Shown: in pieces, positions 1-8,645 of the stretch
How positions within the stretch are numbered: the first letter of the stretch is position 1
Layout of the letters: the number at the start of each line of letters is the position of its first letter
Assembly (NCBI GenBank): GCA_947177315.1
Contig: CAMWTX010000005.1
Span: 1-26,923 of the forward strand
Direction: 5' to 3'
Source: an uncultured Bacteroidales bacterium
Lineage (GTDB): Bacteria; Bacteroidota; Bacteroidia; Bacteroidales; P3
Length of the DNA: 26,923 nt
Program-made: the position numbers and the translations under genes
The notes under the pieces: generated by a model
What the model saw: only the letters and a program-made list of their open reading frames with translations
Databases searched by the model: none
Told to the model about the DNA's origin: nothing

Positions 1-54
1 ATTCAGGAAGGCGAAATGGAAGACAAGCACAACTGGAACGTTATCGTTGAATAA
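1..54 (+). CDS. 3' end of an unidentified protein gene (partial)
   Basis: Frame 1 is open from the first base to a TAA at 52-54 and encodes the last 17 residues of a protein (IQEGEMEDKHNWNVIVE). The start lies outside the window. It is followed 63 bases later by a strong intrinsic terminator, which fits the true end of a plus-strand gene. The peptide is acidic and ends in a beta-strand-like stretch, but it is too short for me to name a family. The reading is inferred from the open frame and the terminator only. Confidence 0.55.
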   Translation: MQEGEMEDKHNWNVIVE

Positions 55-117
55 CATCTCACCATTCAAAACGCTTTTTAGGGAGCTTCGATTTCCCGAC
101 TGTGATTTGATGGTCAT

Positions 118-154
118 AAAAAAAAGGCTTCGGATTTTCCGAAGCCTTTTTTTT
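118..154. terminator. Bidirectional intrinsic terminator
   Basis: A perfect 9-bp stem (GGCTTCGGA 126-134 with TCCGAAGCC 138-146) and a TTT loop are flanked by eight A (118-125) and eight T (147-154). It therefore has a U-tract in either direction. It sits between the end of the plus-strand gene at 54 and the end of the minus-strand gene at 170, and would end both. Confidence 0.9.
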
Positions 155-169
155 GAGGGGAGTTTCTTG

Positions 170-886
170 TTACATTCCCATGCCCTGCATATCCTGCATG
201 CTCTGCATGAATTCCATGATGTCTTTCTGCATCTGTTCTTTGGTGGATGCCTTGTAGGCGGAGGGAATGTTGAAGTATTTCGGGTTCACTTCTTCGTTGG
301 TGAGTTTGTGTACGGTAAAGGCCATCGTCATATCGGGCGTCTTGACCGTGTATTCCAAAGGAAAGCCGGGCAGACCGGGCAAGTTGGCCTGGGTGGCGTT
401 CGACAGGAAAGGATTACAGAAACCTTCCACGCACCAGATATCCATTTCGATGGCAATGTTGCCTTCTTTGTAGCTGCCTTTGACGAGTTTTGCCGTGTAG
501 CCGGCAATATCCTTGGTTTCTTCGGTCGGTTCTACCTTTACATTCTGCATTTCTTCTATTTCTTGTTGCAGTTCGGCTTCGGTTTCAAGCATGTGGTATT
601 TGCCCAAGCCCATGGAAGAAAGGTTTATCAGCGAATGCACTTCTTTGGTGGTGGCATCCGCCAGGGCTTTTTGTTCGGCCATCGAGAACACGGCTTTATC
701 CAGGCCCATGCGGAGCGTGGCGATGGCCGGCTGTTGTGCCAGCTGTTCTTTCGAAGCCATTTCGCTTTCGTAGGCGATGCGGTATTGAACCGTTCCCGTA
801 AACGGCAGTTTGGCATCCTGGGCATGCAAGCCGAAAGAAAGCACCGTTGCAAAAACGGAGAGCAAGGAGATTCGGATAGTTTTCAT
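170..886 (-). CDS. Exported DUF4412-like protein
   Basis: A 238-residue protein starting with a clear signal peptide (KTIRISLLSVFATVLSFGLHAQ, cleavage probably after AQ), so it is predicted periplasmic or outer-membrane facing. The body is beta-rich. It contains GLPGFPLEYTV near residue 170, recalling the GLPG motif of the DUF4412 and GLPGLI families of Bacteroidota, and a C-terminal Met/Gln-rich tail (EFMQSMQDMQGMGM). Two cysteines lie in WCVEGFCNP. The function of these families is not established. It is the last gene of the minus-strand run, 27 bases after the LysM gene, and ends at the terminator at 118-154. The exported-protein call is firm; the family name is from motif resemblance only. 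Confidence 0.75.
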   Translation of the reverse strand: MKTIRISLLSVFATVLSFGLHAQDAKLPFTGTVQYRIAYESEMASKEQLAQQPAIATLRMGLDKAVFSMAEQKALADATTKEVHSLINLSSMGLGKYHMLETEAELQQEIEEMQNVKVEPTEETKDIAGYTAKLVKGSYKEGNIAIEMDIWCVEGFCNPFLSNATQANLPGLPGFPLEYTVKTPDMTMAFTVHKLTNEEVNPKYFNIPSAYKASTKEQMQKDIMEFMQSMQDMQGMGM

Positions 887-913
887 GATATTGTTTTATG
901 GTTTTTGATGAAT

Positions 914-2731
914 CTATTTTTGGTAGGGTTCCAATCCGTTTTCGGTAATGCGCATAAAATGCACGTCTTTGTTTTCAAAGCCGCCCATTTCGCGTTCATG
1001 GAGGATATAAATCGCATTTTCATCGCTTGCGTCGCCTGCCGCATCGGGGGTATTATCCGTTTCGGCATCCTCCGTTTCCAGCAGGGAAGCATCGAGGTAG
1101 CGCATAAAGTCTGCGTTGCGGGTGTTGAGGTTCTGCAAAAGCCAAAGCATGGTCTTGTAGCCCCGGTAGGCCAGGGGATTGGGCAGAACGTGGTAGAGGA
1201 AATAGTATTTGCGCGAGAAATCCAATAGGTCGGTATTCTGCGCGGTGTGGCAGAAAGTGTGATAGACGGTGAGGTTGTTCTGGATATAGTAGTCAAGGTC
1301 GATGGAAGCGTAGTCCAACCACACGTTGGGCGCGATAATCGTGATGTTGCCTTTGGTCTGGCGCAAGGGTAGCACGGTCTTTACCGCCGTTATCTCCTGA
1401 CGGTAAAAAGGAATGATAAGGGTTTTCTTGTTGTTTTCGCCCAGGCCTTCCAGCATTTCCACCGTGGCGGGGTTGAAGTAATGCCGTTCGCTGCCCGGCA
1501 ACAGACTCTGCATGTATTCGGCCTTGCGGGTTTCGGACATCGTGGAATCGGAAAGGATGATTATCTGTGCGCGGGCATGGTGTTTGCGCACAAAATCGGC
1601 GATATGGTCTATCTGCGTGCGGTAACTTGCCGCCAATTGCATGAAATAGGGGTTGGCCACGCCCATCGAATCGCGTTCGGAGATGGGGTGGATAATCGGC
1701 ATCTGCCAGGCTTTGGAAAGACTGTCGAGTATCTCGAACTGATCCACGAAAGCGGTGGCGATTACGGCATCCGACTGTTGGAAAACAGGGTCGTTCACAA
1801 TTTCTTCCAGACTGTTGACCGACTGCGTGAGGTCATAGACCTTAAGCTGTATGCGGACTTTGTTTGGGTTGGTGTCGGGAACCGGAAGCACGGGTTGCAG
1901 CACCAAATTCGAATCTTGGTCGAACACGGTATCATAGACGGGGGGAACGAAAAACAGGGGGTCTATGTGTTCCTGCCAGGCTACCGTGGCGCCTTCGAAG
2001 AAAGGCAGGTAGATATAGGCTTTCTTGTCTTGGGGCGTGTTGCTGTAAAGGGGCAACAGCAAGGAAACCTGCAAGGTATCCTTATGCGGTTTGGCTTGCG
2101 GGTGGGGCGTAACGAAAACGCTGTCGGGCAAGAGCAGGGCGAGCGTGTCTTCCACGAACACGGTGTCGGTTTCAAAAACAAGTTCTTCTTCCTTGCGGTC
2201 GCGGCGTTTCTTGGTCTTTTCTTTTTCGGGGGGCGTTTCTTCCTCGGTTTCGGGGGATGCCGGGCTTTCCGTGTTGATGGAAGGCGTTTCTTCCACGGTG
2301 TTTTCGGAAACGGGGCGAACGGGCGTTGTTTCCGTTACCGGAGGAACCACCTGAGCCACTTCATCTTGCTGCAAGAATACCACCGCCCAAGGCCTTTTGC
2401 CCGTAAAACGCACAAAGTCCTGCACCTTTTCGCCGGGCAGCAGACGGAAGGGGATATAAACGAATTCGTCTATCTGCACCTGGTTGTCGGGAGAATCCTT
2501 GAGGATGGAATCGGCGGAAGTCTGATACGCCCTGCAAATCGAGTAGAGCGTATGCCCTTTCTGCACGGTGTGCACACGGTATGCCTTGCCCAAAATGGTG
2601 TCGAATACCTTGCTGGGCACTACGGGCGATGCCTGGAAGGGCGTGGGGTTTTCCTGCGCCCCGAGTCTTGCGCCGATACAGCTCAGAACGGCGAACAAGC
2701 CTATACTGCAAAGAAAACGTTGAATCTTCAT
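914..2731 (-). CDS. LysM domain protein with periplasmic-binding-type fold
   Basis: A 605-residue exported protein. Residues 1-25 form a signal peptide ending GARLGAQ. Residues about 51-95 are one LysM peptidoglycan-binding domain (YRVHTVQKGHTLYSICRAY, then an FVYIPF end). Residues about 125-195 are a Thr/Glu/Pro- and Lys/Arg-rich linker. From about 215 the pattern VSLLLPLYSN..., FFEGATVAW, then alternating strands and helices resembles the type I periplasmic binding fold known from Bacteroidota LysM proteins annotated as amino-acid ABC substrate-binding. The C-terminus is acidic. It probably sits on peptidoglycan in the periplasm; the ligand is unknown. It lies 46 bases downstream of guaA on the same strand. 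There is no permease gene nearby, so a structural or sensing role is as likely as transport. Confidence 0.8.
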   Translation of the reverse strand: MKIQRFLCSIGLFAVLSCIGARLGAQENPTPFQASPVVPSKVFDTILGKAYRVHTVQKGHTLYSICRAYQTSADSILKDSPDNQVQIDEFVYIPFRLLPGEKVQDFVRFTGKRPWAVVFLQQDEVAQVVPPVTETTPVRPVSENTVEETPSINTESPASPETEEETPPEKEKTKKRRDRKEEELVFETDTVFVEDTLALLLPDSVFVTPHPQAKPHKDTLQVSLLLPLYSNTPQDKKAYIYLPFFEGATVAWQEHIDPLFFVPPVYDTVFDQDSNLVLQPVLPVPDTNPNKVRIQLKVYDLTQSVNSLEEIVNDPVFQQSDAVIATAFVDQFEILDSLSKAWQMPIIHPISERDSMGVANPYFMQLAASYRTQIDHIADFVRKHHARAQIIILSDSTMSETRKAEYMQSLLPGSERHYFNPATVEMLEGLGENNKKTLIIPFYRQEITAVKTVLPLRQTKGNITIIAPNVWLDYASIDLDYYIQNNLTVYHTFCHTAQNTDLLDFSRKYYFLYHVLPNPLAYRGYKTMLWLLQNLNTRNADFMRYLDASLLETEDAETDNTPDAAGDASDENAIYILHEREMGGFENKDVHFMRITENGLEPYQK

Positions 2732-2777
2732 GGCCGTAAAAATTAATCGAGCCTATACCGCGAAGTTACAAAAAACT

Positions 2778-4307
2778 CTATTCCCACTCTATCGTGGAGG
2801 GCGGTTTGGAACTTATGTCATACACCACGCGGTTCACGCCGCGCACTTTGTTGATGATTTCGTTGCTTACCTTGCCCAGAAAATCGAACGGCAGGCGGCT
2901 CCAGTCGGCGGTCATGCCGTCGGTGGAGTTTACCGCGCGCAGGGCCACCACCTGTTCGTAGGTGCGTTCATCGCCCATCACGCCCACCGAATAGATGGGC
3001 AACAGCACCGCTCCGGCCTGCCATACCTTGTCGTAAAGCCCTTCCTGACGCAGAGCGTTGATATAGATGGCATCTACCTCCTGCAATATCGCCACTTTGG
3101 GGGCGGTGACCTCGCCTAAGATACGGATGCCCAGTCCGGGGCCGGGAAAAGGATGGCGGTTGAGCAGACGGTCGGGAAGCCCCACGCTCTTGCCCACCCG
3201 CCGCACTTCGTCTTTAAAGAGTGCGCGCAAGGGTTCCACCACCTTGAGGTTCATCTTTTCGGGCAGACCGCCCACGTTGTGGTGCGACTTGATGGTTTGC
3301 GAAGGCCCTTTTACGGGAGCCGACTCAATCACGTCGGGATAAATCGTGCCTTGCGCCAGATAACGGGCGTTCTTGAACTTACGGGCTTCCGCCTCAAAAA
3401 CGTCGATAAAGGTTTTGCCGATAGCCTTGCGTTTGGCTTCGGGTTCGGTTACGCCTTGCAGTGCCGAGTAAAAAAGCCGGGAGGCATCCACGCCCGTAAC
3501 CTCGATGTCCATGCCCTTGAAAGAATCGAGCACGTCTTGGAACTCGTTCTTGCGCAACAGGCCGTTATCTACAAAAATGCAGTGCAGCTGCTTGCCGATG
3601 GCCTTGTGCAGCAACACCGCCGCCACGCTCGAATCCACACCGCCCGAAAGCCCCAGAATCACTTCTTCGGTGCCGATAGTCTTGCGCAAGTCTTCCACAC
3701 AGGCCTTGACAAAATTGTCGGGCGTCCAGTCGGCTTGGCAGCCGCATATATCCATCAGGAAATTGCGCAGGATGGCGAAACCGTCGGTGGAGTGATACAC
3801 TTCGGGATGGAACTGCAGGGCGTAGGTGTTCTCGCCCTCGATGCTGTAGCCGCAGGCCTTTACATCGGGCGTGCTGCAGGTGATATGGAACTTGCCGGGG
3901 TATTCCAGAATCGTGTCGCCGTGCGACATCCACACTTGGCTGTTGAGCGGAATATCCTTGAAAAGCGGACAGGCGGTGTCGATATACGAAAGGTTCGCCC
4001 TGCCGTATTCGCGGCTGTTGGCCGAAGCCACCTTGCCGCCTTCCAGATGAACCAGCAGCTGCGCCCCGTAACATACCGCCAGCAAGGGGAGCTTGCCGCG
4101 TATCGCGCTCAAATCGGGCTTGGGTGCATCGGGGTCGTTTACCGAATAAGGGCTTCCCGAGAGGATAACGCCCTTGATTTCCGGCGTAAGCTGCGGTATA
4201 TGGTTATACGGGTGTATCTCGCAATAGATGTTGTTTTCGCGCACTTTGCGCGCAATAAGCTGCGTGTATTGCGAGCCGAAATCCAGAATGAGGATACTTT
4301 CTTGCAT
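2778..4307 (-). CDS. guaA: GMP synthase (glutamine-hydrolysing)
   Basis: GuaA converts XMP, glutamine and ATP to GMP in purine synthesis. I chose the ATG at 4307 (MQESILILDFGSQYTQ), giving 509 residues, the normal family length; the in-frame ATG at 4364 lies upstream of the predicted promoter and adds a non-family extension. The class I glutamine amidotransferase domain has the catalytic Cys at 79 (AVCYGAQ, with Ala where many have Met), His167 and Glu169 (FHPEV). The ATP pyrophosphatase P-loop is SGGVDSS at 221-227. The C-terminal dimerisation domain ends in the typical KPPSTIEWE. It lies 34 bases after the M23 gene on the same strand, and a promoter-like box in that gap suggests partly independent transcription. 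Confidence 0.97.
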   Translation of the reverse strand: MQESILILDFGSQYTQLIARKVRENNIYCEIHPYNHIPQLTPEIKGVILSGSPYSVNDPDAPKPDLSAIRGKLPLLAVCYGAQLLVHLEGGKVASANSREYGRANLSYIDTACPLFKDIPLNSQVWMSHGDTILEYPGKFHITCSTPDVKACGYSIEGENTYALQFHPEVYHSTDGFAILRNFLMDICGCQADWTPDNFVKACVEDLRKTIGTEEVILGLSGGVDSSVAAVLLHKAIGKQLHCIFVDNGLLRKNEFQDVLDSFKGMDIEVTGVDASRLFYSALQGVTEPEAKRKAIGKTFIDVFEAEARKFKNARYLAQGTIYPDVIESAPVKGPSQTIKSHHNVGGLPEKMNLKVVEPLRALFKDEVRRVGKSVGLPDRLLNRHPFPGPGLGIRILGEVTAPKVAILQEVDAIYINALRQEGLYDKVWQAGAVLLPIYSVGVMGDERTYEQVVALRAVNSTDGMTADWSRLPFDFLGKVSNEIINKVRGVNRVVYDISSKPPSTIEWE

Positions 4308-4325
4308 CTGCCGTTGTATTTGATA

Positions 4326-4333
4326 TAAAGGTA
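4326..4333 (-). promoter_or_regulatory. Likely guaA promoter -7 box
   Basis: Read on the minus strand the bases are TACCTTTA, one mismatch from the Bacteroidota -7 consensus TAnnTTTG. A TTG lies 19 bases upstream, close to the -33 spacing. The box is 18 bases before the chosen guaA ATG, in the gap after the M23 stop. It supports 4307 rather than 4364 as the guaA start. Confidence 0.45.
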
Positions 4334-4341
4334 CGAATAAA

Positions 4342-5607
4342 TTATTTACAAACAAGTGGCACACGCAACACCGTGCGGTTCCCGGCCACGTCTTGCATGT
4401 GAATCGACAGCGTGTAGGTCTGCCCTTGCTTGGGCAGGAAAACGCCCCGGTTGCTCAACACACGGTAAGGCGTGGCGGTCTGCCCTTCTTCCAGATACGA
4501 TTTTTCCAAGCGTCTTTTGGTGAGCTCGTAAAAAGGCAGGTCGATGTGCCGGTTCAGTTCGGAACAGGCGCGTAGCGAAAGGGCGTCCAGACGGTAGTAC
4601 GCCAAGGTGTCGCTTGCCGCGGCGCTTTCTTGTTCTATGGCAAAGAGCAGTTGGTAAAGCCCGTAATGGAAGGGCATGGCCTGTATGGAATCCAGGGCGC
4701 AGATGCCGAAGGCCGCCTTTCCGTGCAGGTAAAGCGTGTCTGGCAGGCTGTCGGCGCGGAAATAATGCGCCATGAACGCTTCTCCGCCGATGTTCTTGGG
4801 CAGGCTGAACAGGGAAGGACGGTTGGCGTAGAGCGTGTCGGCACGCCGCAGGGAGAGGTTCAGCAACGAATCGTATTCGCTTTCGATGGCTTGCCGCATG
4901 GCGTGGTCCGTTTCGGCAAAATCCATGAAATAAGCCTGCAGGAGGGAGTCAGTATCGGGCAGCACCACGGTATCGGCAGGCCCAGCCTTTATCTTTTCTG
5001 AGTAAAAGGCAAGATACAGCACGGCGGGCGGTATGGAGTCGCTGATTTGGATGCCGTGCAGGGCGGGATTGAGACGCAGGCTGTCCCGGAGTATCTCAAA
5101 ATGCAGGTGCGGGCCGCCCGAAGACCCCGTGTTGCCCGAAAGCGCGATAGGTTTGTTTTTCTTGGTGGCGATATGCAGGCCGGTGAGATTGGTTTCGTAC
5201 TGGCGGCTTTTCCGCTGCTGTTTCCTAACCAGTTTCTGAACCGGCGCACAGAACTTGGAAAGATGCGCATAGACGGTAATCATGCCGTTGGGATGCTGCA
5301 CGTAAAGCACTTTTCCGTAAGATACCTTGGAAACCCCGGCGCGCACGATAAAGCCCGGCGCGGCGCTGTAAACCTTCAATCCTTCGCGCTGTTCGGTGCG
5401 CAGGTCCATGCCGCCGTGAAAATGATTCCGGCGCAATTCGGCAAACGAACCCGAAATTTCGGGCGCGGTGCGCAACGGATAGCGGAACAGAACGGAATCT
5501 CCGTTCTGTCGGGGTTTGGCTTGCGTTCCTGCTGCGCCTTGTCCTATCGTGCCGAAGAAAAGCACGAGCAGGCAGACATACTTAAAGGCATGGATTCTCC
5601 TATTCAT
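4342..5607 (-). CDS. M23 family metallopeptidase (peptidoglycan endopeptidase)
   Basis: A 421-residue exported protein with an N-terminal signal segment (residues about 8-27). The LytM/M23 zinc site is complete: His64 and Asp68 in HGGMD, His115 in VYAHL, and His167/His169 in GGPHLHFE. An active D,D-endopeptidase acting on peptide cross-links in the periplasm is therefore expected. The domain spans about residues 45-185. The remaining 235 residues form an unassigned C-terminal half of mixed strands, which may position the enzyme or bind a partner. Its first 8 bases overlap the end of the TPR-like gene upstream, which points to translational coupling. Substrate specificity cannot be read from sequence. 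Confidence 0.92.
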   Translation of the reverse strand: MNRRIHAFKYVCLLVLFFGTIGQGAAGTQAKPRQNGDSVLFRYPLRTAPEISGSFAELRRNHFHGGMDLRTEQREGLKVYSAAPGFIVRAGVSKVSYGKVLYVQHPNGMITVYAHLSKFCAPVQKLVRKQQRKSRQYETNLTGLHIATKKNKPIALSGNTGSSGGPHLHFEILRDSLRLNPALHGIQISDSIPPAVLYLAFYSEKIKAGPADTVVLPDTDSLLQAYFMDFAETDHAMRQAIESEYDSLLNLSLRRADTLYANRPSLFSLPKNIGGEAFMAHYFRADSLPDTLYLHGKAAFGICALDSIQAMPFHYGLYQLLFAIEQESAAASDTLAYYRLDALSLRACSELNRHIDLPFYELTKRRLEKSYLEEGQTATPYRVLSNRGVFLPKQGQTYTLSIHMQDVAGNRTVLRVPLVCK

Positions 5608-7657
5608 GGGCTTTTCTTAGCGATTTGGCGATTTTTTCCACGTATTTGCGGCGATAGTTCTGCTGCAGCAGGTAGTCGGTAAGGAAACGCGCCTGTGGGT
5701 AATCTTTTTGGCGAATGCAATGTTCGGTCCAGATCAGCAGGGAGCGGTAGTCGCCGCAGGCGGAGAGGTGGCTGAACAGGGAGGGTTCTTTCGGCGTATG
5801 TTTTTCCAGGTTCAATTCGTGGAACAGTTGTTCGGATTGGCGGTATCCTTCGATAAAGGCGAGGGTGTCTCCGTTCCGCTGATGGGCAAAGGCATCTTCG
5901 ATGTGTTGCCGGTAAGAAGTCCAGCCGGCAAAGAAGGCGCGCAGGTCTTCCATTGGGGCGGGATGGTCTTCGCAAGCGGCGAATTCCGCCTGTTGCCGCA
6001 TGGCAAGGAGTGTGTCGAGCTCTTGCAGTTGTTCCTGTGCCGAAGCATAGTTTCCGAAAGAAGCCTGGCGATAGAAATCCGCTTGCAACTGTTCTGCTTT
6101 TTCAAGCCATTTCCGGCAACGGTTCTCGTTGCGCTTTTGCAGATAGGAATCCAGGAACTGTTGCGGTATGGCCATTTCCGCCAGGGCGTCGGGATATTTT
6201 TCCCGATAGCTTTCGAACAAGGCGGAAGCTTGCGTATAGAGGCTGTCGGCGCGTGTCTCGTTATGCGACCAAAGTTGAAAAACGGCTTTGTTCACCAATT
6301 GTTCCACGGCTTGCGAGAGCGTGTTCAGATATTCGTCGTCAAAGTCGGCATCCGCTTTCAGCTTGTATTGTCTTTTCAGCTCCAAGGCTTCTTTGTACCA
6401 AGCGTAGGCTTCCGGAAATTTTCGTTTGGTATGGAGAAAACGCGCCTGTTCGCAGGCAGTTTCGAATTGTTTGCGCGCCTGTTGCGGGCTTAGGCGAACT
6501 GCGGGAGCGGAGTTTGGCGTATTGCTTTGGGCAACGGTACGGGTATCGGCTTGGGCAAAGACAGGCTGGGGCGGAGTCTTGGGCTCGGCCACCGTTGGTT
6601 TTTCCTGCTTTTCCACTACCGTATCGGCGGCCGTGAGGCTTTGGTTCAACAACGCCAGTTCCTGCGCCAAGTCTTCTTCGAGGCGGTATTCGATGCGCGG
6701 AATGAGCACCAGGCCGGTGCGGTTCACGATGGTATCGATCAAGGCGGAGTAAAAAGCCTTTTCTTCTCTGTCGGAAATCCCGGCGATACGGCTGTATTCG
6801 GTGGCAATGCGGTCAAGTAGCGCAAGCACGCGGTTCACGCCGTCCATGTGTTCTTCAAAAGCCTTGAAATAGTCGAAGGCTTGCAGGGCGTAGCGTTGGG
6901 CAAGCTGGTATTGCCGTTGCGAAAACGCTTTTTCCGCCACTTCGCAGTAGGAACGGTAAATGCCTTGGTGCGCCATGTTCCGGAGCAGTTCTTCCTTGTA
7001 GCGCATGTAGCGTACGGGAAATTCGGGCAGGAAATACGTTTCCAGAAGCCGGCACAGATCCAGCGCGTCGCTGTAGAGCTTACGGGAAATCAGTTCTTCG
7101 GTTTCCTTGAGAATCCTGCCATAAACGGCCTGTGCCGTCTGCCGTATCTTTTGCGGATGCCCGCACTCCTGCAAGACCGCGTGGAGATATTGCAGCAAGG
7201 CCTGGGTGTCTTGCTTTTCGAGCGAGAGGCAGGTTATCTTAAAAACAATCGCTTTGGTAAAGAAACGGTTGTGCAACAGGGCTTTCTCAATATTTTTCTT
7301 GGCCAGTTCCCAGTCGGGGTTCTTTTGGTTGACCGCTTGCAGAGCCTGTATGTAATAAAGGCTGTCGATGTGTGAGCGCATTTGGTCGATTTGCCGGCGT
7401 TTCTGTTCGGCCAAAAAGCGCAAATCGGCAGGGATGTCGCGGTTTTGGCGTGTGTAGGCAAGGAATATTTCCGATTCGAGTTCCGCCAGGCGGCAATCGG
7501 AAACCGGCAGGGCTTCGAGGGGAGAAAACTTGATGGCCTCGATTTTTTCTTTAAAGGAGTTCTTGAGGATGTCGTCGTGTTGCGCCGCCGTTTTTGCGGC
7601 AGGAAAGAAAGCGAGGATTGCCAGGGAGATTGCAAGTCGTCGTAGGGTGCTTTGCAT
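5600..7657 (-). CDS. Exported TPR-like helical repeat protein, function unknown
   Basis: A 685-residue protein with a signal peptide (residues 1-25, ending KTAAQ). The rest is almost wholly helical. The N-terminal half (30-345) contains TPR-like units, such as the stretch around 240-268. A Pro/Thr/Gln-rich linker covers about 350-390. A second helical half follows, with a TPR-like unit at 393-428 (ARKQFETACEQA..., EAYAWYKEALEL). I do not recognise a named family. It sits between phoH (7 bases upstream) and the M23 gene (8-base overlap). A periplasmic scaffold acting with the M23 endopeptidase is a reasonable inference from the overlap, but it is only an inference. Confidence 0.7.
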   Translation of the reverse strand: MQSTLRRLAISLAILAFFPAAKTAAQHDDILKNSFKEKIEAIKFSPLEALPVSDCRLAELESEIFLAYTRQNRDIPADLRFLAEQKRRQIDQMRSHIDSLYYIQALQAVNQKNPDWELAKKNIEKALLHNRFFTKAIVFKITCLSLEKQDTQALLQYLHAVLQECGHPQKIRQTAQAVYGRILKETEELISRKLYSDALDLCRLLETYFLPEFPVRYMRYKEELLRNMAHQGIYRSYCEVAEKAFSQRQYQLAQRYALQAFDYFKAFEEHMDGVNRVLALLDRIATEYSRIAGISDREEKAFYSALIDTIVNRTGLVLIPRIEYRLEEDLAQELALLNQSLTAADTVVEKQEKPTVAEPKTPPQPVFAQADTRTVAQSNTPNSAPAVRLSPQQARKQFETACEQARFLHTKRKFPEAYAWYKEALELKRQYKLKADADFDDEYLNTLSQAVEQLVNKAVFQLWSHNETRADSLYTQASALFESYREKYPDALAEMAIPQQFLDSYLQKRNENRCRKWLEKAEQLQADFYRQASFGNYASAQEQLQELDTLLAMRQQAEFAACEDHPAPMEDLRAFFAGWTSYRQHIEDAFAHQRNGDTLAFIEGYRQSEQLFHELNLEKHTPKEPSLFSHLSACGDYRSLLIWTEHCIRQKDYPQARFLTDYLLQQNYRRKYVEKIAKSLRKAHE

Positions 7658-7664
7658 GGCGGCT

Positions 7665-8645
7665 TTATCGTGCGGTTTGGTTTTCTTCCTGTTGCTTGGC
7701 GTAGGCTTCGATAATGCGTGCCACCAAACGGTGTCGCACCACGTCTTTTCCGGTCAGTTCCACAAAGGTTATGCCGGGTATCGCCTTGAGGATATGGCAG
7801 GCCTGAACCAGACCCGAACGTTGATGCCGGGGCAGGTCTGCCTGCGTGATGTCGCCGGTGATGACAAACTTGGCGTTCTTACCCATACGGGTCAGAAACA
7901 TCTTCATCTGGCTTTCGGTGGCGTTCTGCGCCTCGTCGAGAATCACAAAGGCGTGGTCAAGCGTCCGTCCGCGCATAAAGGCCAGGGGCGCTATCTCTAT
8001 GGTGGATTCTTCCAGCAGACTGAGCAGCTTGCGGTAGGGAATCATGTCGCGCAAGGCGTCGTAGAGAGGCTGCATGTAAGGGTCGAGCTTCTCTTTCATG
8101 TCGCCGGGCAGAAAGCCGAGGTTCTCGCCCGCTTCCACGGCGGGGCGCGTGAGGATAATGCGCTTTACCTGCTTTTCCTTGAGCGCCTTTACCGCCAGTG
8201 CCACGGCCGTATAGGTCTTTCCCGAACCGGCGGGCCCGATGGCGAACACCATGTCGGTCTTGTTCACGGATTCCACCAGTTTCTGCTGATTGGCGGTCAG
8301 GGCGCGTACCGGTTTGCCGTTTACGCCCATCAGGATAAGCGGCGTGGCGGGTTTTTCGGTTTCCGATTCGCCCTGAGTTTCGTTTTCGGATTTGGATTCG
8401 CCCAGAATGGCGTCTATATCCGCTTCGGTTAGACGGTTGAAGCGTTCGAAATGGAAAAGCACCAACCGCATTTTTTCTTCAAAATCGGTCAGGTGCGCGG
8501 TGTCGCCCACCGCTTTAATGGAATCGCCCCGCAAGATGATGTTGAGTTGTGGAAAAAAGCGGCGTATGCGGCCTAACTTTTCTTCCTCCAACCCGAAAAC
8601 ATCTATCGGATGATGCGGGGCGGTATGGATCAGGATTTCACTCAT
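7665..8645 (-). CDS. PhoH family ATPase
   Basis: A 326-residue cytoplasmic P-loop protein. The PhoH domain shows Walker A GPAGSGKT at 137-144, the segment RPAVEAGENLGFLPG near 168-181, and Walker B with the typical FVILDEAQNAT at 233-243, followed by a sensor-like VITGD near 261-265. The N-terminal 110 residues contain the KH-like region seen in PhoH-like proteins and then an acidic Ser/Glu-rich linker (about 82-100). PhoH-like proteins are linked to RNA metabolism; the cellular role here is unknown. Its ATG overlaps the aminotransferase TGA (ATGA), so the two are probably translationally coupled. Confidence 0.92.
   Translation of the reverse strand: MSEILIHTAPHHPIDVFGLEEEKLGRIRRFFPQLNIILRGDSIKAVGDTAHLTDFEEKMRLVLFHFERFNRLTEADIDAILGESKSENETQGESETEKPATPLILMGVNGKPVRALTANQQKLVESVNKTDMVFAIGPAGSGKTYTAVALAVKALKEKQVKRIILTRPAVEAGENLGFLPGDMKEKLDPYMQPLYDALRDMIPYRKLLSLLEESTIEIAPLAFMRGRTLDHAFVILDEAQNATESQMKMFLTRMGKNAKFVITGDITQADLPRHQRSGLVQACHILKAIPGITFVELTGKDVVRHRLVARIIEAYAKQQEENQTAR

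Noticed and set aside
47..1228. 393-codon plus-strand frame opposite the DUF4412-like and LysM genes
   Set aside because: It runs through the strong terminator at 118-154 and is Phe/His-rich, as antisense frames are in this window.
4308..4364. Upstream guaA start at 4364
   Set aside because: Adds 19 non-family residues, crosses the predicted promoter box and overlaps the end of the M23 gene.
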